Source: Methanolobus sediminis (GTDB taxonomy: Archaea > Halobacteriota > Methanosarcinia > Methanosarcinales > Methanosarcinaceae). Taken from it: a stretch of DNA of 64,000 nt. Below, in pieces: positions 26,137 through 34,694 of the stretch. Numbering within the stretch: position 1 is the stretch's first letter; each line of letters begins with the position of its first letter. A model generated the notes under the pieces. The model worked only from the letters and a program-made list of their open reading frames with translations, did no database searches and had not been told where the DNA came from. The stretch spans positions 2,046,001 to 2,110,000 of the forward strand of contig NZ_CP133592.1 of assembly GCF_031312595.1 (NCBI RefSeq), read 5' to 3'. A program made the position numbers and the translations under genes.

Positions 26137-27588
26137 ATGGATATAATGTTATTAGCACCTGAAATTGTCATTGCAGTTACTGGACTGGCAGTATTGCTTA
26201 TCGGACTGTTCCTTCCAACAGACTCAAAGAAAGTTCTTGGCTATCTGGCATCACTTGGTGTCCTTGTAGCACTTGGACTGACGATCTCAAGTCTTGGAAC
26301 AGAAGCAACATTGTTCAATAACACTGTAACAATTGATGCCCTGTCCCAGTACTTCAAAATAGTCTTCCTTGTGGTTGCATTACTCTTTAGTATTGCAGGT
26401 ATCAAGTATACTGAAGGTCACAGTCACACTGAGGAATTCTTTACTCTTGGACTGTTTGGAACAATCGGTATGATGTTCGTTGCATCAGCAAACGACCTTA
26501 TGGTACTCTTCGTGGCATTCGAACTTGCAAGTCTTGCAACATACGCACTTGCAGGTTTTGAGAAGAAGAACGCCAAGTCACTGGAAGCAGCCATGAAGTA
26601 CTTCATCATCGGTTCACTTTCAGCAGCACTTATGCTTCTTGGTATCTCATATGTCTACGGAGCAACCGGTACAACCAGCATCCCTGAAATTGCAGCAAAT
26701 TCCGCTACACTTGTATCAAGTCCAATGGGAATTGTTGCAGTAGTTCTTCTGCTGGCAGGCTTCGGTTTCAAGATCGCTCTTGTACCATTCCACATGTGGG
26801 CACCTGATACATACCAGGGTTCACCATCAGTTGTATCAGCACTGCTTGCAGCAGGCTCAAAGAAGATGGGTATCGTAGCAGCTCTCAAGGTATTCGTGGT
26901 TGCACTCATCGCTCTAAAGGCAGACTGGCAGATCGCTTTTGCAATACTTGCAGTCATCACGATGACATACGGTAACGTTGTAGCCCTTAAACAGACAAGT
27001 GTCAAGAGAATGCTTGCATACTCCTCACTTGCACAGGCAGGTTACATTACAATGGCATTTGTGGTACTCACACCACTTGCACTCGGCGGTGGAATATTCT
27101 ATGCACTGTCACACGGTTTCATGAAGGCAGGAGCTTTCATTGCAACAGCAGCTGTGACATACATGGTACTTTCAGAGAACAAGGATTCAGCTGACCCGGA
27201 CCACATTGATAACTTCAGAGGTCTTGGAAAGAGAATGCCAATAACTGCTCTCTGTATGACAATATTTGTATTTGCTCTTGCAGGTATTCCTCTTACAGCA
27301 GGTTACATGAGCAAGTTCGTATTGTTCTCATCCACTATCCAGGCAGGCTTTGTGTGGCTTGCAGTAATTGCAATTCTTAACAGTGCAATTTCACTTGGCT
27401 ACTATGCAAAGATTGTCAAGTACATGTACTTCCTGCCAACAGACGGCGATAAGGTCTCAGAACCATTCCCATACACCATTGCACTTATAGTTGCAGCAAT
27501 CGGTGTACTTGCAATTGGTTTCTGGTCAGAGCCATTTGTCCACTGGGCAATGGAAGCAGCATCAGTACTGATTCCAGGAGGTATGTAA
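26137..27588 (+). CDS. fpoN: F420H2 dehydrogenase subunit FpoN
   Basis: A 483-residue NuoN-type subunit with about 14 helices, including FVAFELASLATYALAGF (Glu near 130), VPFHMWAPDTYQGSPSVVSA and the Lys-bearing helices typical of antiporter-like proteins. It lies next to FpoJ and FpoK in the complex I plan. It begins three bases after fpoM and is followed at once by fpoO. Confidence 0.96.
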   Translation: MDIMLLAPEIVIAVTGLAVLLIGLFLPTDSKKVLGYLASLGVLVALGLTISSLGTEATLFNNTVTIDALSQYFKIVFLVVALLFSIAGIKYTEGHSHTEEFFTLGLFGTIGMMFVASANDLMVLFVAFELASLATYALAGFEKKNAKSLEAAMKYFIIGSLSAALMLLGISYVYGATGTTSIPEIAANSATLVSSPMGIVAVVLLLAGFGFKIALVPFHMWAPDTYQGSPSVVSALLAAGSKKMGIVAALKVFVVALIALKADWQIAFAILAVITMTYGNVVALKQTSVKRMLAYSSLAQAGYITMAFVVLTPLALGGGIFYALSHGFMKAGAFIATAAVTYMVLSENKDSADPDHIDNFRGLGKRMPITALCMTIFVFALAGIPLTAGYMSKFVLFSSTIQAGFVWLAVIAILNSAISLGYYAKIVKYMYFLPTDGDKVSEPFPYTIALIVAAIGVLAIGFWSEPFVHWAMEAASVLIPGGM

Positions 27589-27589
27589 A

Positions 27590-27952
27590 ATGACAGATTG
27601 TGATCTTTGCGGAGTTGGAATTCCAACAGTGGTTCCTGTCAGAGTATTCAAACCAAAGTACGAGCATTCATATCCTCACGGAATGTGGCAGGGACTTTGT
27701 GAAGGATGCCTCAATGCAGGTAAAAAAGCCCATGATGCACTGGCAGAGTCTCCTAGCTGCGGAACAGCAGGTGTATGTGATTTCTGCGGTGCAATTGCAC
27801 AGTTGCACGATGTAACGATCAGCAGACCTTCATTCTCAAAAGGTGCTGACCCTGATACACTAGGCATCTGCAAGAAGTGTCTTGCTTCAATCAACGAAGC
27901 ACACGAAGCATGGGAAAAGCAGAAGGCTGAAGACGAACACGCACATCATTAA
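27590..27952 (+). CDS. fpoO: F420H2 dehydrogenase accessory subunit FpoO
   Basis: A 120-residue hydrophilic protein with four Cys-x-x-Cys pairs: CDLCG (residue 4), CEGC (37), CDFCG (60) and CKKC (89), forming two four-Cys sites that suit zinc or iron-sulfur binding. It ends in a His-rich tail. FpoO is the last gene of the fpo operon in Methanosarcina and has no complex I counterpart; its exact role is not established. AGGAGG precedes the ATG. Confidence 0.92.
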   Translation: MTDCDLCGVGIPTVVPVRVFKPKYEHSYPHGMWQGLCEGCLNAGKKAHDALAESPSCGTAGVCDFCGAIAQLHDVTISRPSFSKGADPDTLGICKKCLASINEAHEAWEKQKAEDEHAHH

Positions 27953-27966
27953 ATTTTAAAATAGAA

Positions 27967-28000
27967 GGCCGGCTTTGCCGGTCAGCTCTTTTCTTTTTTG
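27967..28000 (+). terminator. terminator of the fpo operon
   Basis: GGCCGGC and GCCGGTC form a 7-bp stem (one G-U pair) with a TTT loop, followed by TCAGCTCTTTTCTTTTTT. It is directly after fpoO and before the convergent permease gene. Confidence 0.7.
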
Positions 28001-28041
28001 GATTAATTTGTTTTCGAATTTATTTTGATCTTTTTTGTACT

Positions 28042-29322
28042 TTAGTAGAACAGCATGTATGCTACACCAGTGAGCATCAGACTTGTTACTCCCATCACAG
28101 CACCACCCAGTGTATAACTTTTCAGAACCTCTGAAGTCTCCAGTTCTGCCAGATCCTTATATATCCAGAAGAACGGGTCGTTGAAGTGTGAGATCAGAAA
28201 TGTTCCTGATGCCATTGAAAAAAGTACTATCTCAGGTGGCAGACCAAGAACCGGTACAAGAGGTATCACAATAGAGGGTGCAACCAGCATTGTAACAACA
28301 CGGGAACCCTGCACGCTCTGTATGGCAACTGCAATGAGGAATGGAACTAGAATGGCAGGCAAAGGCAGTTTTGAAAGAAGGGTTCCCATCTCCTGTCCGA
28401 CTCCTGTCATTGAAAGTGTGGCACCCAGGGCGCCTCCTCCACACATGTCAAGGATGACCACACCGCTTCTTTTGATGGCTTTTTCCACCCATTCCCTGAC
28501 AGAATTAAATGTGTATTGCCTGTAAGCAAAGAATATCGCCATGACAACTCCGATCAGCAATGCCATGTCAGGTTCACCCAGAATATCAAACAGAGCTATG
28601 TTTGTGAATACATCTGCAAAAATTAATGCAACAGGGATAGTAATAGGGAAGTAGGCAGCAATCCTGCCAGACAGATCATTAGTCTCAGTTTCTGTTTCAG
28701 TGTCAATTATAAAATCATCAATTTCTCCATTTTTACAGAATTTCATAGCATAGACGTATCCTGTAATAGAAACAATTAGTGCAATTATGATTCCGGGAAT
28801 CAGTACATCGCTGGAATTTATTCCCAATTCATTGATAGCTGAATAAACAACTGGAGATGGATAAACATGATTATAGGATGCCAAAGTTCCAAAAACAAGT
28901 ACTGATGCAGTGAGAACCTTTGGTAATCCTTCTCTGATTCTTATCTCTCTTGCAACCGGGATGAATATCACATAGGCAAGGATGCAGCACATAAGTGGAA
29001 CCGCAAAGATGAAACCCAGGATATTCAGTCCGAAAAGTGGCTTTTTTGATATATTTATTATATCGTTGGCAATGAGTCTTGCACCACCGGTTCTGTGTAT
29101 AATTAGGCCAATAATGCTGCCGGAAGCAATTATTATTGCAAAATGTGCGAAAACCTTTGCCATTCCGGTTGTGATTGTTTCTATCGTTGTAGATGCTTCA
29201 CCTGCAAGTATTCCGGTGATGACAGATGTGAGAATAAGTCCTAGAAAAGGATGTAATCTAAGTTTTGCAGTGAGAATAAGGATTAGAAGTAAAGAAAAAA
29301 TAAATATGAATATAGGTTCCAT
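28042..29322 (-). CDS. GntP-family permease
   Basis: A 426-residue membrane protein with about 12 helices. Features of the GntP/ArsB-like group are the paired re-entrant regions, here GLILTSVITGILAG near residue 28, LDMCGGGALGATLSMTGVG near 292 and MASGTFLISHFNDPFFW near 378. GntP proteins are proton symporters for gluconate and similar hydroxy acids; the substrate here is unknown. A polar loop with repeated Thr-Glu (residues 206-215) splits the two halves. It converges on fpoO and follows the unknown paralogue pair on the minus strand with a perfect hairpin between. Confidence 0.85.
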   Translation of the reverse strand: MEPIFIFIFSLLLILILTAKLRLHPFLGLILTSVITGILAGEASTTIETITTGMAKVFAHFAIIIASGSIIGLIIHRTGGARLIANDIINISKKPLFGLNILGFIFAVPLMCCILAYVIFIPVAREIRIREGLPKVLTASVLVFGTLASYNHVYPSPVVYSAINELGINSSDVLIPGIIIALIVSITGYVYAMKFCKNGEIDDFIIDTETETETNDLSGRIAAYFPITIPVALIFADVFTNIALFDILGEPDMALLIGVVMAIFFAYRQYTFNSVREWVEKAIKRSGVVILDMCGGGALGATLSMTGVGQEMGTLLSKLPLPAILVPFLIAVAIQSVQGSRVVTMLVAPSIVIPLVPVLGLPPEIVLFSMASGTFLISHFNDPFFWIYKDLAELETSEVLKSYTLGGAVMGVTSLMLTGVAYMLFY

Positions 29323-29336
29323 TAATAGAAAATCAG

Positions 29337-29369
29337 TTTTAGAGCAGTATATACTTTACTGCTCTAAAA
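29337..29369 (-). terminator. 13-bp perfect hairpin before the permease gene
   Basis: TTTTAGAGCAGTA pairs exactly with TACTGCTCTAAAA across a 7-base loop. It lies 10 bases past the end of the upstream paralogue gene and 15 bases before the permease start, both on the minus strand. It is most easily read as a terminator or processing site between the two; a role in permease leader control is also possible. Confidence 0.5.
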
Positions 29370-29379
29370 TGTTTCTTTC

Positions 29380-29985
29380 TTATTCTTCAACATAAAGAAG
29401 ATACAGACAACTGTTCTCCCTCATTTCCATGAATCCCTGGGTTTCAGTGATTCCTGCTTTTTCAAGCAGGACCTTCTTCCATGATTCAGGAGGAAGAGCG
29501 ATCTTTCCTGTGTATGCCTTTGCTGCGATCTGGGCATACTGAAGTGGTTTGCCACCGATCTTAATCCTCTTTGCAACTTCCTTGCGGTAAGTCTGGTGCA
29601 TCATGCATGCACTGTGCGCAGCAGAAGGCTGTATTGTGTGATTATAATGATCGGTTGCTTCCATGTGAACCGGATTGAAGTTACCTATTCTCTTAATGTA
29701 TTCCCTGATAGCCTTGGAGAAAGGACATACATTGGTAACAAAACCGTATTTGCTGATCTGTCCGATACTCTCAAATGATGAAAGTACGGATTCTCCGTTA
29801 GTAACAGCATTTGCAAAGTCATCCCATGTACGGTATTCTTCTTCAGGAACTGATTTAGCCAGTGATTCTGCCTGGCCGACCATGTAGTTGGTAAAACCTT
29901 CAACACCCTGCTTATCGGAAATATCCTCAAAGAACAGGAATACTGAAACATCAACAAAAGGATTTGATTCTATATTTTCAGCCAT
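29380..29985 (-). CDS. unrecognised cytosolic protein, downstream member of a tandem pair
   Basis: A 201-residue soluble protein without membrane segments. It shares a pattern with the gene just upstream: VCP near residue 90, a following helix ending in RIG, a YNH or YNN site, and Cys-x-x-x-His-Gln near residue 136, then RxxVAxxI. Conserved Cys and His suggest a metal, heme or other cofactor site, or a catalytic Cys. The start ATG is supported by AAGGTGAT; a TTG six codons upstream is not. I do not recognise the family. The pair stands at the end of the chemotaxis-type run, so it might be an output or sensor, but that is inference. Confidence 0.75.
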   Translation of the reverse strand: MAENIESNPFVDVSVFLFFEDISDKQGVEGFTNYMVGQAESLAKSVPEEEYRTWDDFANAVTNGESVLSSFESIGQISKYGFVTNVCPFSKAIREYIKRIGNFNPVHMEATDHYNHTIQPSAAHSACMMHQTYRKEVAKRIKIGGKPLQYAQIAAKAYTGKIALPPESWKKVLLEKAGITETQGFMEMRENSCLYLLYVEE

Positions 29986-29995
29986 ACTATCACCT

Positions 29996-30622
29996 TTAAT
30001 CAATTATCTCCTCGCCCGCACTCTTACCTTTCACAATAAGAGCGAACACACAGGATGCATTTCGCAGAATACTCTTAATGTGTCTGTCATCCACATTTAT
30101 TCTTGCAAGGTTTTCCTGTACCATTTTAACTTCGCCGGTCATTCCTTTATTTGCAAGATGCAGGCATTCAAGAGCCTGTTTTGCAACAGTAATATTATTA
30201 GCTGCAACTTCCCTGAATTTCTGGTGGGTAATGCAGTAATTAGAAACAGCTGAGTCTCTGACACGGTTGTTATAGCTGTCAGCCACATCAGTGTCAGAAT
30301 CAGGAATAGGACCTATTCTGGAAATGTATCTTCCCATGGTAGGTGCCATAGGGCACACTTTTAAAGCATAGACGTATCCAATAACATCTCCATCCTTGTC
30401 AGTGATAGCGAGGTCAGTCTGGACATTTACATCACCTTCTACAGTAAGAGATGTCCTTCCGTCCTTCATTGCCACATTAAAGGCAGGCCATCCGACATAT
30501 GCTTCTTTGCCCATCCTTTCTGCATAGCTCTCACCTACACGAAGCCAGTATTCTACGACACCTTCTGTTCCTGCTTTGCTGACCATGTCATCAACAAGCG
30601 AGTAAATTGCAATGTCCATCAT
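29996..30622 (-). CDS. unrecognised cytosolic protein, upstream member of a tandem pair
   Basis: A 208-residue soluble protein related to the following gene over most of its length: KVCPMAP near residue 110, YISRIG, DSYNNRV, and CITHQKFREVA near 150. Between the N-terminal helix bundle (residues 1-60) and the Cys motif it has a beta section (SLTVEGDVNVQTDLAITD) that reads like a ligand-sensing part. Ten bases separate it from its paralogue, so they are co-transcribed. The products may form a heterodimer. The function is unknown to me. Confidence 0.75.
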   Translation of the reverse strand: MMDIAIYSLVDDMVSKAGTEGVVEYWLRVGESYAERMGKEAYVGWPAFNVAMKDGRTSLTVEGDVNVQTDLAITDKDGDVIGYVYALKVCPMAPTMGRYISRIGPIPDSDTDVADSYNNRVRDSAVSNYCITHQKFREVAANNITVAKQALECLHLANKGMTGEVKMVQENLARINVDDRHIKSILRNASCVFALIVKGKSAGEEIID

Positions 30623-30735
30623 AATTATAGGTCTCCTTTATCTATCGGGTCCGATTAGTTATATACTATATTTATATATTAATTGTTGTAATGGTTTTTA
30701 TTCTTTGCCATAGAATTTATCTATATATATTAAAG

Positions 30736-31179
30736 TTATGTTATTTTAATCCATTTAAGCTCTGGTTTATCCGGATAAAGCTGTTCAGTTGTCGCATTAT
30801 CTTCCTCAATAATATACTGAGCTTCATCTTCAGATTTCACAGCCATTTCAAAAGGTGTTTCACCGGCAACATCATATCTGAGAAAAAGTCTTCCATCCTC
30901 TATCATGATAAGCCTTACACTATCTTTTATCAGGGAATCTATTCCCAGTTCGTATCCTTTATGGCTCTCAGCCACCCATGTGCGGATCTCAGTCTCTGCC
31001 TTGTCAGGGGTATTTTTATCCGTTTTATTTCCACTGCCTGAAGTTTCTGTTCTGGCTGTCTGGAAATAGTCCTCATTCTCTGTTCTGACAAGAGAGTACA
31101 ACATGCGTGAAAACGTGTTTTCCCTGTTTCGATCATCATTTCTTGATCGCTCCAGATGCTGTGTCCAGATATTTTTCAT
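30736..31179 (-). CDS. small hydrophilic protein of unknown function
   Basis: A 147-residue charged protein. The N-terminal half (1-75) is rich in Arg, Asn and Thr and looks flexible; the C-terminal half (about 80-147) has a beta pattern, VRLIMIEDGRLFLRYDVAG and AQYIIEEDNATTE. There is no signal peptide, membrane segment or metal motif. It ends the minus-strand chemotaxis-type run, 40 bases after the last cheC-like gene. I do not recognise a family; the ATG three codons into the longest reading is the safer start. Confidence 0.6.
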   Translation of the reverse strand: MKNIWTQHLERSRNDDRNRENTFSRMLYSLVRTENEDYFQTARTETSGSGNKTDKNTPDKAETEIRTWVAESHKGYELGIDSLIKDSVRLIMIEDGRLFLRYDVAGETPFEMAVKSEDEAQYIIEEDNATTEQLYPDKPELKWIKIT

Positions 31180-31216
31180 ATAGTTCAACCGTAAAACCTA
31201 ATTTGTAATTGTAAAA

Positions 31217-31843
31217 TCATTTCAGCATTTCCTGAATGGAAGTTTGCATCCTGTCAAGCGATTCTTCTTCCAGCAGAAGGAACATATCTCCATAGATAGT
31301 ACCGGCTCCTACATCCTTTTCAGATGAATATACCATAAACATCGTCTCCATGTTCAGTATTCCTTCCGGTTCTTTATGCATCTTATTGAGGCTCTTTTTC
31401 AGTATATCCTCAATATTGCCGATACTTATGTCTGGCACAGAATGCATGATTTTTAGATTAAGGAAAGATGAAAGGGAATTCAGATATGATCCTGCAATAA
31501 TGTTTCCTGTTTCAAGAAGAGCAGACTCATAAATACTGGGGTCATCATCATGCTCGATAGTTTGCAACAGCAGGTTGCTCAGATAAACGGCATTTCCAAA
31601 CTCGAACAGCAGCATTACAAGACCATTCAGATCACCATGGATGGGAATCATTATGCTGGTCATTGTGATAGAGTCCGGTATCATGTCGACAAGAGCAGCC
31701 GGCTCAAACAAACGTGCATCTGAAAGATTTAACTGCACTCTTTTCTCAATAAGCTTGGACAGGGAAGTAGTAGCATTTCCCATACCTATGCTGCCTATCT
31801 CCTTGAATGCATCAATCAGAAAATTGTCAAGTTGTCTGCTCAT
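31217..31843 (-). CDS. cheC: CheC-type phosphatase homologue 1
   Basis: A 208-residue CheC/CheX/FliY-type protein. CheC removes phosphate from CheY-P using paired Glu-x-x-Asn sites. The first site here reads KEIGSIGMGNATTSLSK, with Ser in place of Asn, so it is probably dead; the second reads LLETGNIIAGSYLNSLS and keeps Glu and Asn. The C-terminal beta part has MFMVYSSEKD and MFLLLEEESL. The start overlaps the stop of the upstream membrane protein by one base. It is one of four CheC relatives in this locus. Confidence 0.88.
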   Translation of the reverse strand: MSRQLDNFLIDAFKEIGSIGMGNATTSLSKLIEKRVQLNLSDARLFEPAALVDMIPDSITMTSIMIPIHGDLNGLVMLLFEFGNAVYLSNLLLQTIEHDDDPSIYESALLETGNIIAGSYLNSLSSFLNLKIMHSVPDISIGNIEDILKKSLNKMHKEPEGILNMETMFMVYSSEKDVGAGTIYGDMFLLLEEESLDRMQTSIQEMLK

Positions 31844-32874
31844 TAGAACTCAACCTTTTTTTCCTCGAGTATAACCTCTACATCCTGTTCCATAAAGAAT
31901 TTCTCTCCTACATAGAACCGGATATATTCCTCTTTTCCGCCTTTTATAACACGGATCTTTGCATCCTTCTCTTCTGCAAGGTTCAGGAATAGACCTTCAA
32001 ATCTGGAAACGGTCTGTGAGTCATGTGCATCCTTATTGATCAGACCTACCAGAAGTAACTGACTTGAAGAGAAACGTTCTACCATTTCAGACATAAATTC
32101 ATAGGTTCTCTGTTCACCGTCTGTCAGGATCAGCTGGCTAATAGGTTCAAAGATAACAGCACAACCTTCAGGAAGCTTACTTGTAAGCTCAAAGAATTTC
32201 TCTATCTCATCTGCAGGCAATTTTACAATTCCATCTTCATTGGTGACATGCTTACTTGTGGATGAGATTTCTATGAATTTCATTGCGCCTATATCCATCA
32301 GATCTCCAATTTTCTCTTTGTACATTTCAGTACGTGGTTGTGTTGATACCAGAACAGTGTTCACCATTTCTCCGTAGAGACGAAGGCAGATTTCTATGAC
32401 AGAATCCTCATATCGGGTCTTTGGTGTGTATTCAATAAGTGTAGACCTGCTGAGGAGTTTTGACATCTGCTCTACTTCCGGCATTTCTTCCATATTATCT
32501 TCGGATTCAACATGTTTTGTGAATACCATTCCCTCAATAAGGAAATCTCCAAGCTTTTCCCTCGGAATAGTCTTAAATGCCTGAAGCATCAAAAATCCGG
32601 CAGCGGCAAATACGCTGGTGTAGACAGCACTCCAGAAACCAAGGAACAGGAAGATCAGTTCAGTAATATCTTCATCCTGTGAACCGATAGCGATTGATGG
32701 GAATATTGAGGATGTGATAAGGAATATAGCTGTAAGTGCAAGAAGTAACCAGGCAATAGATCCTTTTTTTGTCTCAAAATATACTTTTACCCAGAAGTAT
32801 ATGGCTGCCAATCCACACGCTAACGCTATGGATACAAAAATTATGTGTGTTAATGTAATTTCCGGAGTTAACAT
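31843..32874 (-). CDS. three-helix membrane protein with a RecA/DUF835-like cytosolic domain
   Basis: A 343-residue protein with three hydrophobic helices at about residues 8-27, 40-60 and 70-98, then a linker and a soluble alpha-beta domain (about 130-330). The domain alternates strands and helices (NTVLVSTQPR, GCAVIFEPISQLIL, SSQLLLVGLINKD) like the degenerate RecA-like domains of archaeal signalling proteins (DUF835 and relatives), and lacks a Walker A motif. It sits between cheD and a cheC, so it could be a membrane anchor or sensor for the Che proteins. That role is inference; no known receptor signalling domain is seen. Confidence 0.75.
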   Translation of the reverse strand: MLTPEITLTHIIFVSIALACGLAAIYFWVKVYFETKKGSIAWLLLALTAIFLITSSIFPSIAIGSQDEDITELIFLFLGFWSAVYTSVFAAAGFLMLQAFKTIPREKLGDFLIEGMVFTKHVESEDNMEEMPEVEQMSKLLSRSTLIEYTPKTRYEDSVIEICLRLYGEMVNTVLVSTQPRTEMYKEKIGDLMDIGAMKFIEISSTSKHVTNEDGIVKLPADEIEKFFELTSKLPEGCAVIFEPISQLILTDGEQRTYEFMSEMVERFSSSQLLLVGLINKDAHDSQTVSRFEGLFLNLAEEKDAKIRVIKGGKEEYIRFYVGEKFFMEQDVEVILEEKKVEF

Positions 32875-32925
32875 CCTGCTGTCACCTATTATTCATCAAT
32901 CTAATATATTATTAAGTTGTATATA

Positions 32926-33399
32926 TTAATATACTTTTATACCTTTTAGTGCGCTTTTGACAGTAAGTTCTCCGTTTTCAGTGTCAAGCACAATGGTGCG
33001 TCCATAGTTCTTGCCGGTATCTTCAGCAATAATGGGTATTTTAAGTTGTTTCAAAGCATCCTTTGTAGCCGATACGTTCCTTTCTCCTATGTTGAGCTGG
33101 GTTTTTGAGTTAAATGAGAACATGCTTGCACCGCCTGCGATCTTAGCAGTGGTTCGGTGTTTATACGCACCTGTCTCCACCATCTCATCCAGAAGTGCAG
33201 AGATTCCTGTATCTGCAAACTTGGCAATATTGTCTTTTGCTCTTGCATTTTCTATGCTTGGAAGCATAATATGCACCATACCGCCAACGCCTGTGCTTTT
33301 GTCATACAGCGAAATTCCCACACAGGATCCCAGTCCAAGAGTGGTGAGTTTTGCGGGTTTTTTTGCAACAGCACTGTCAGCCATTCCCACTATTATCAT
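32926..33399 (-). CDS. cheD: CheD, receptor glutamine deamidase and CheC partner
   Basis: A 157-residue CheD. The catalytic Cys is in LGLGSCVGISLYD (Cys26) and the His in GGMVHIMLPS (His43), followed by KIAGGASMF and NIGERNV. CheD deamidates receptor glutamines and in other species binds CheC and boosts its phosphatase activity. It is two bases downstream of a cheC that has both active sites intact, which fits this partnership. Confidence 0.94.
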   Translation of the reverse strand: MIIVGMADSAVAKKPAKLTTLGLGSCVGISLYDKSTGVGGMVHIMLPSIENARAKDNIAKFADTGISALLDEMVETGAYKHRTTAKIAGGASMFSFNSKTQLNIGERNVSATKDALKQLKIPIIAEDTGKNYGRTIVLDTENGELTVKSALKGIKVY

Positions 33400-33401
33400 G
33401 T

Positions 33402-34010
33402 TTATCTCGTACGCATTTCTTCTATCTTGTCGATAACAGATTGCAAAGAATTTGTATCCAGAAGCATGTACATATCACCGCTCAGACTATGGTACTCATC
33501 TTCACCTTTAATCTCAAACAAGGTTGTCAGGCCGAAGATGTGTTCTATTTTTCCACTCATGTGTTTTTTTGATTTTTCGAATATCTCATCATTAGTGCCC
33601 TCAGATATGACAGGAATCGAAGGTATGATCGAAAGGTTCAGAAACTTGGAGAGTGCGTTATAATAACTGCCAGCGAGGATATTTGCAACTTCTATGAATG
33701 CGGATTTTTTCATATAATTGTCTTCAGTAATATCCTTAAGAAGCATATCAGCCAGAACTTCCGAATGATTCTTTCCAAGGATAAGTATGAATCCGCCGTT
33801 CATATCTCCCATAACTCTTACTATGGCGCCTATTTTCTCTGAATTCAGTTTCTCAGAAATATCCTGGGCTTTGAGCAATGTAAGGGATGAACTACTGACC
33901 TGTATGGACTTGTCTACAAGTTGTGAGAGTGCGGTTGTTGCATTTCCCATTCCGATATTTCCCACTTCATTTAATGCATCGTAATAGAACTTATCAAGTA
34001 CTATGTTCAT
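33402..34010 (-). CDS. cheC: CheC-type phosphatase homologue 2
   Basis: A 202-residue CheC in which both Glu-x-x-Asn sites are complete: NEVGNIGMGNATTALSQ near residue 15 and IEVANILAGSYYNALSK near 115. It is the best candidate in the locus for an active two-site CheY-P phosphatase. It lies directly before cheD and follows another cheC by 14 bases. Confidence 0.92.
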   Translation of the reverse strand: MNIVLDKFYYDALNEVGNIGMGNATTALSQLVDKSIQVSSSSLTLLKAQDISEKLNSEKIGAIVRVMGDMNGGFILILGKNHSEVLADMLLKDITEDNYMKKSAFIEVANILAGSYYNALSKFLNLSIIPSIPVISEGTNDEIFEKSKKHMSGKIEHIFGLTTLFEIKGEDEYHSLSGDMYMLLDTNSLQSVIDKIEEMRTR

Positions 34011-34024
34011 TCATTTCTCTCCTG

Positions 34025-34639
34025 TCAGATCATCTTTTCAATACGGTCAATTATTGTGTCCATGGAATCAGGGTCAAACATTGTAAGGAAGAATCCATCT
34101 GTTCTGTTTCCCTGAATTATGAACAAAGTGTCAAAAAGAAGTGCGTACTTAACTTTCTGACTCATTTCTATTAATATCTGGTCAATTACGGCACCAAGCA
34201 TGTCAAAAGTCTGCATGGGCGTGGAAATTTTGATATTCAGGCCCAAAAAATCAGATAGTGAGCTAACATAAGACCCTGCCAGAATATGCCCTACTTCTTC
34301 AAGGAGTGATTGATTAAAAGGTGTAAGTATATCCGCCTTCTCTTCATGAGTAATGATCCCACAGATTGTCTGAGCTGCTTCTTCAGGAAGCATCATCATA
34401 ATGTATCCATCAACATCGCCGGTTACTTGCATTATCACGCCTGAAACAACATTATCTGCACCTCCAAGAACCTCAGGAACATTCTCAATAAGTTCCACTT
34501 TGAAATCAGGAACCTCAATCTTCACTTCCGTTTCAATCATTTTGGAAAGCGAGGTTACAGCGTTTCCAACACCAATGTTCACAATTTCCCTTAGGGCGCT
34601 TATCTGCAACTCGCTCAGGCTTGATATCTTATGTTTCAT
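34025..34639 (-). CDS. cheC: CheC-type phosphatase homologue 3
   Basis: A 204-residue CheC relative. The first site REIVNIGVGNAVTSLSK keeps Glu and Asn; the second reads EEVGHILAGSYVSSLSD with His for Asn, so it is probably a one-site enzyme or a binding protein. The C-terminus LLFDTLFIIQGNRTD and DSMDTIIDRIEKM is typical of the family. It is read between cheR and the next cheC. Confidence 0.9.
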   Translation of the reverse strand: MKHKISSLSELQISALREIVNIGVGNAVTSLSKMIETEVKIEVPDFKVELIENVPEVLGGADNVVSGVIMQVTGDVDGYIMMMLPEEAAQTICGIITHEEKADILTPFNQSLLEEVGHILAGSYVSSLSDFLGLNIKISTPMQTFDMLGAVIDQILIEMSQKVKYALLFDTLFIIQGNRTDGFFLTMFDPDSMDTIIDRIEKMI

Positions 34640-34694
34640 TTGTAAACTCCATGATTACGTTTTGCCCATGTAATTTCATGATTCTATTTGCATG

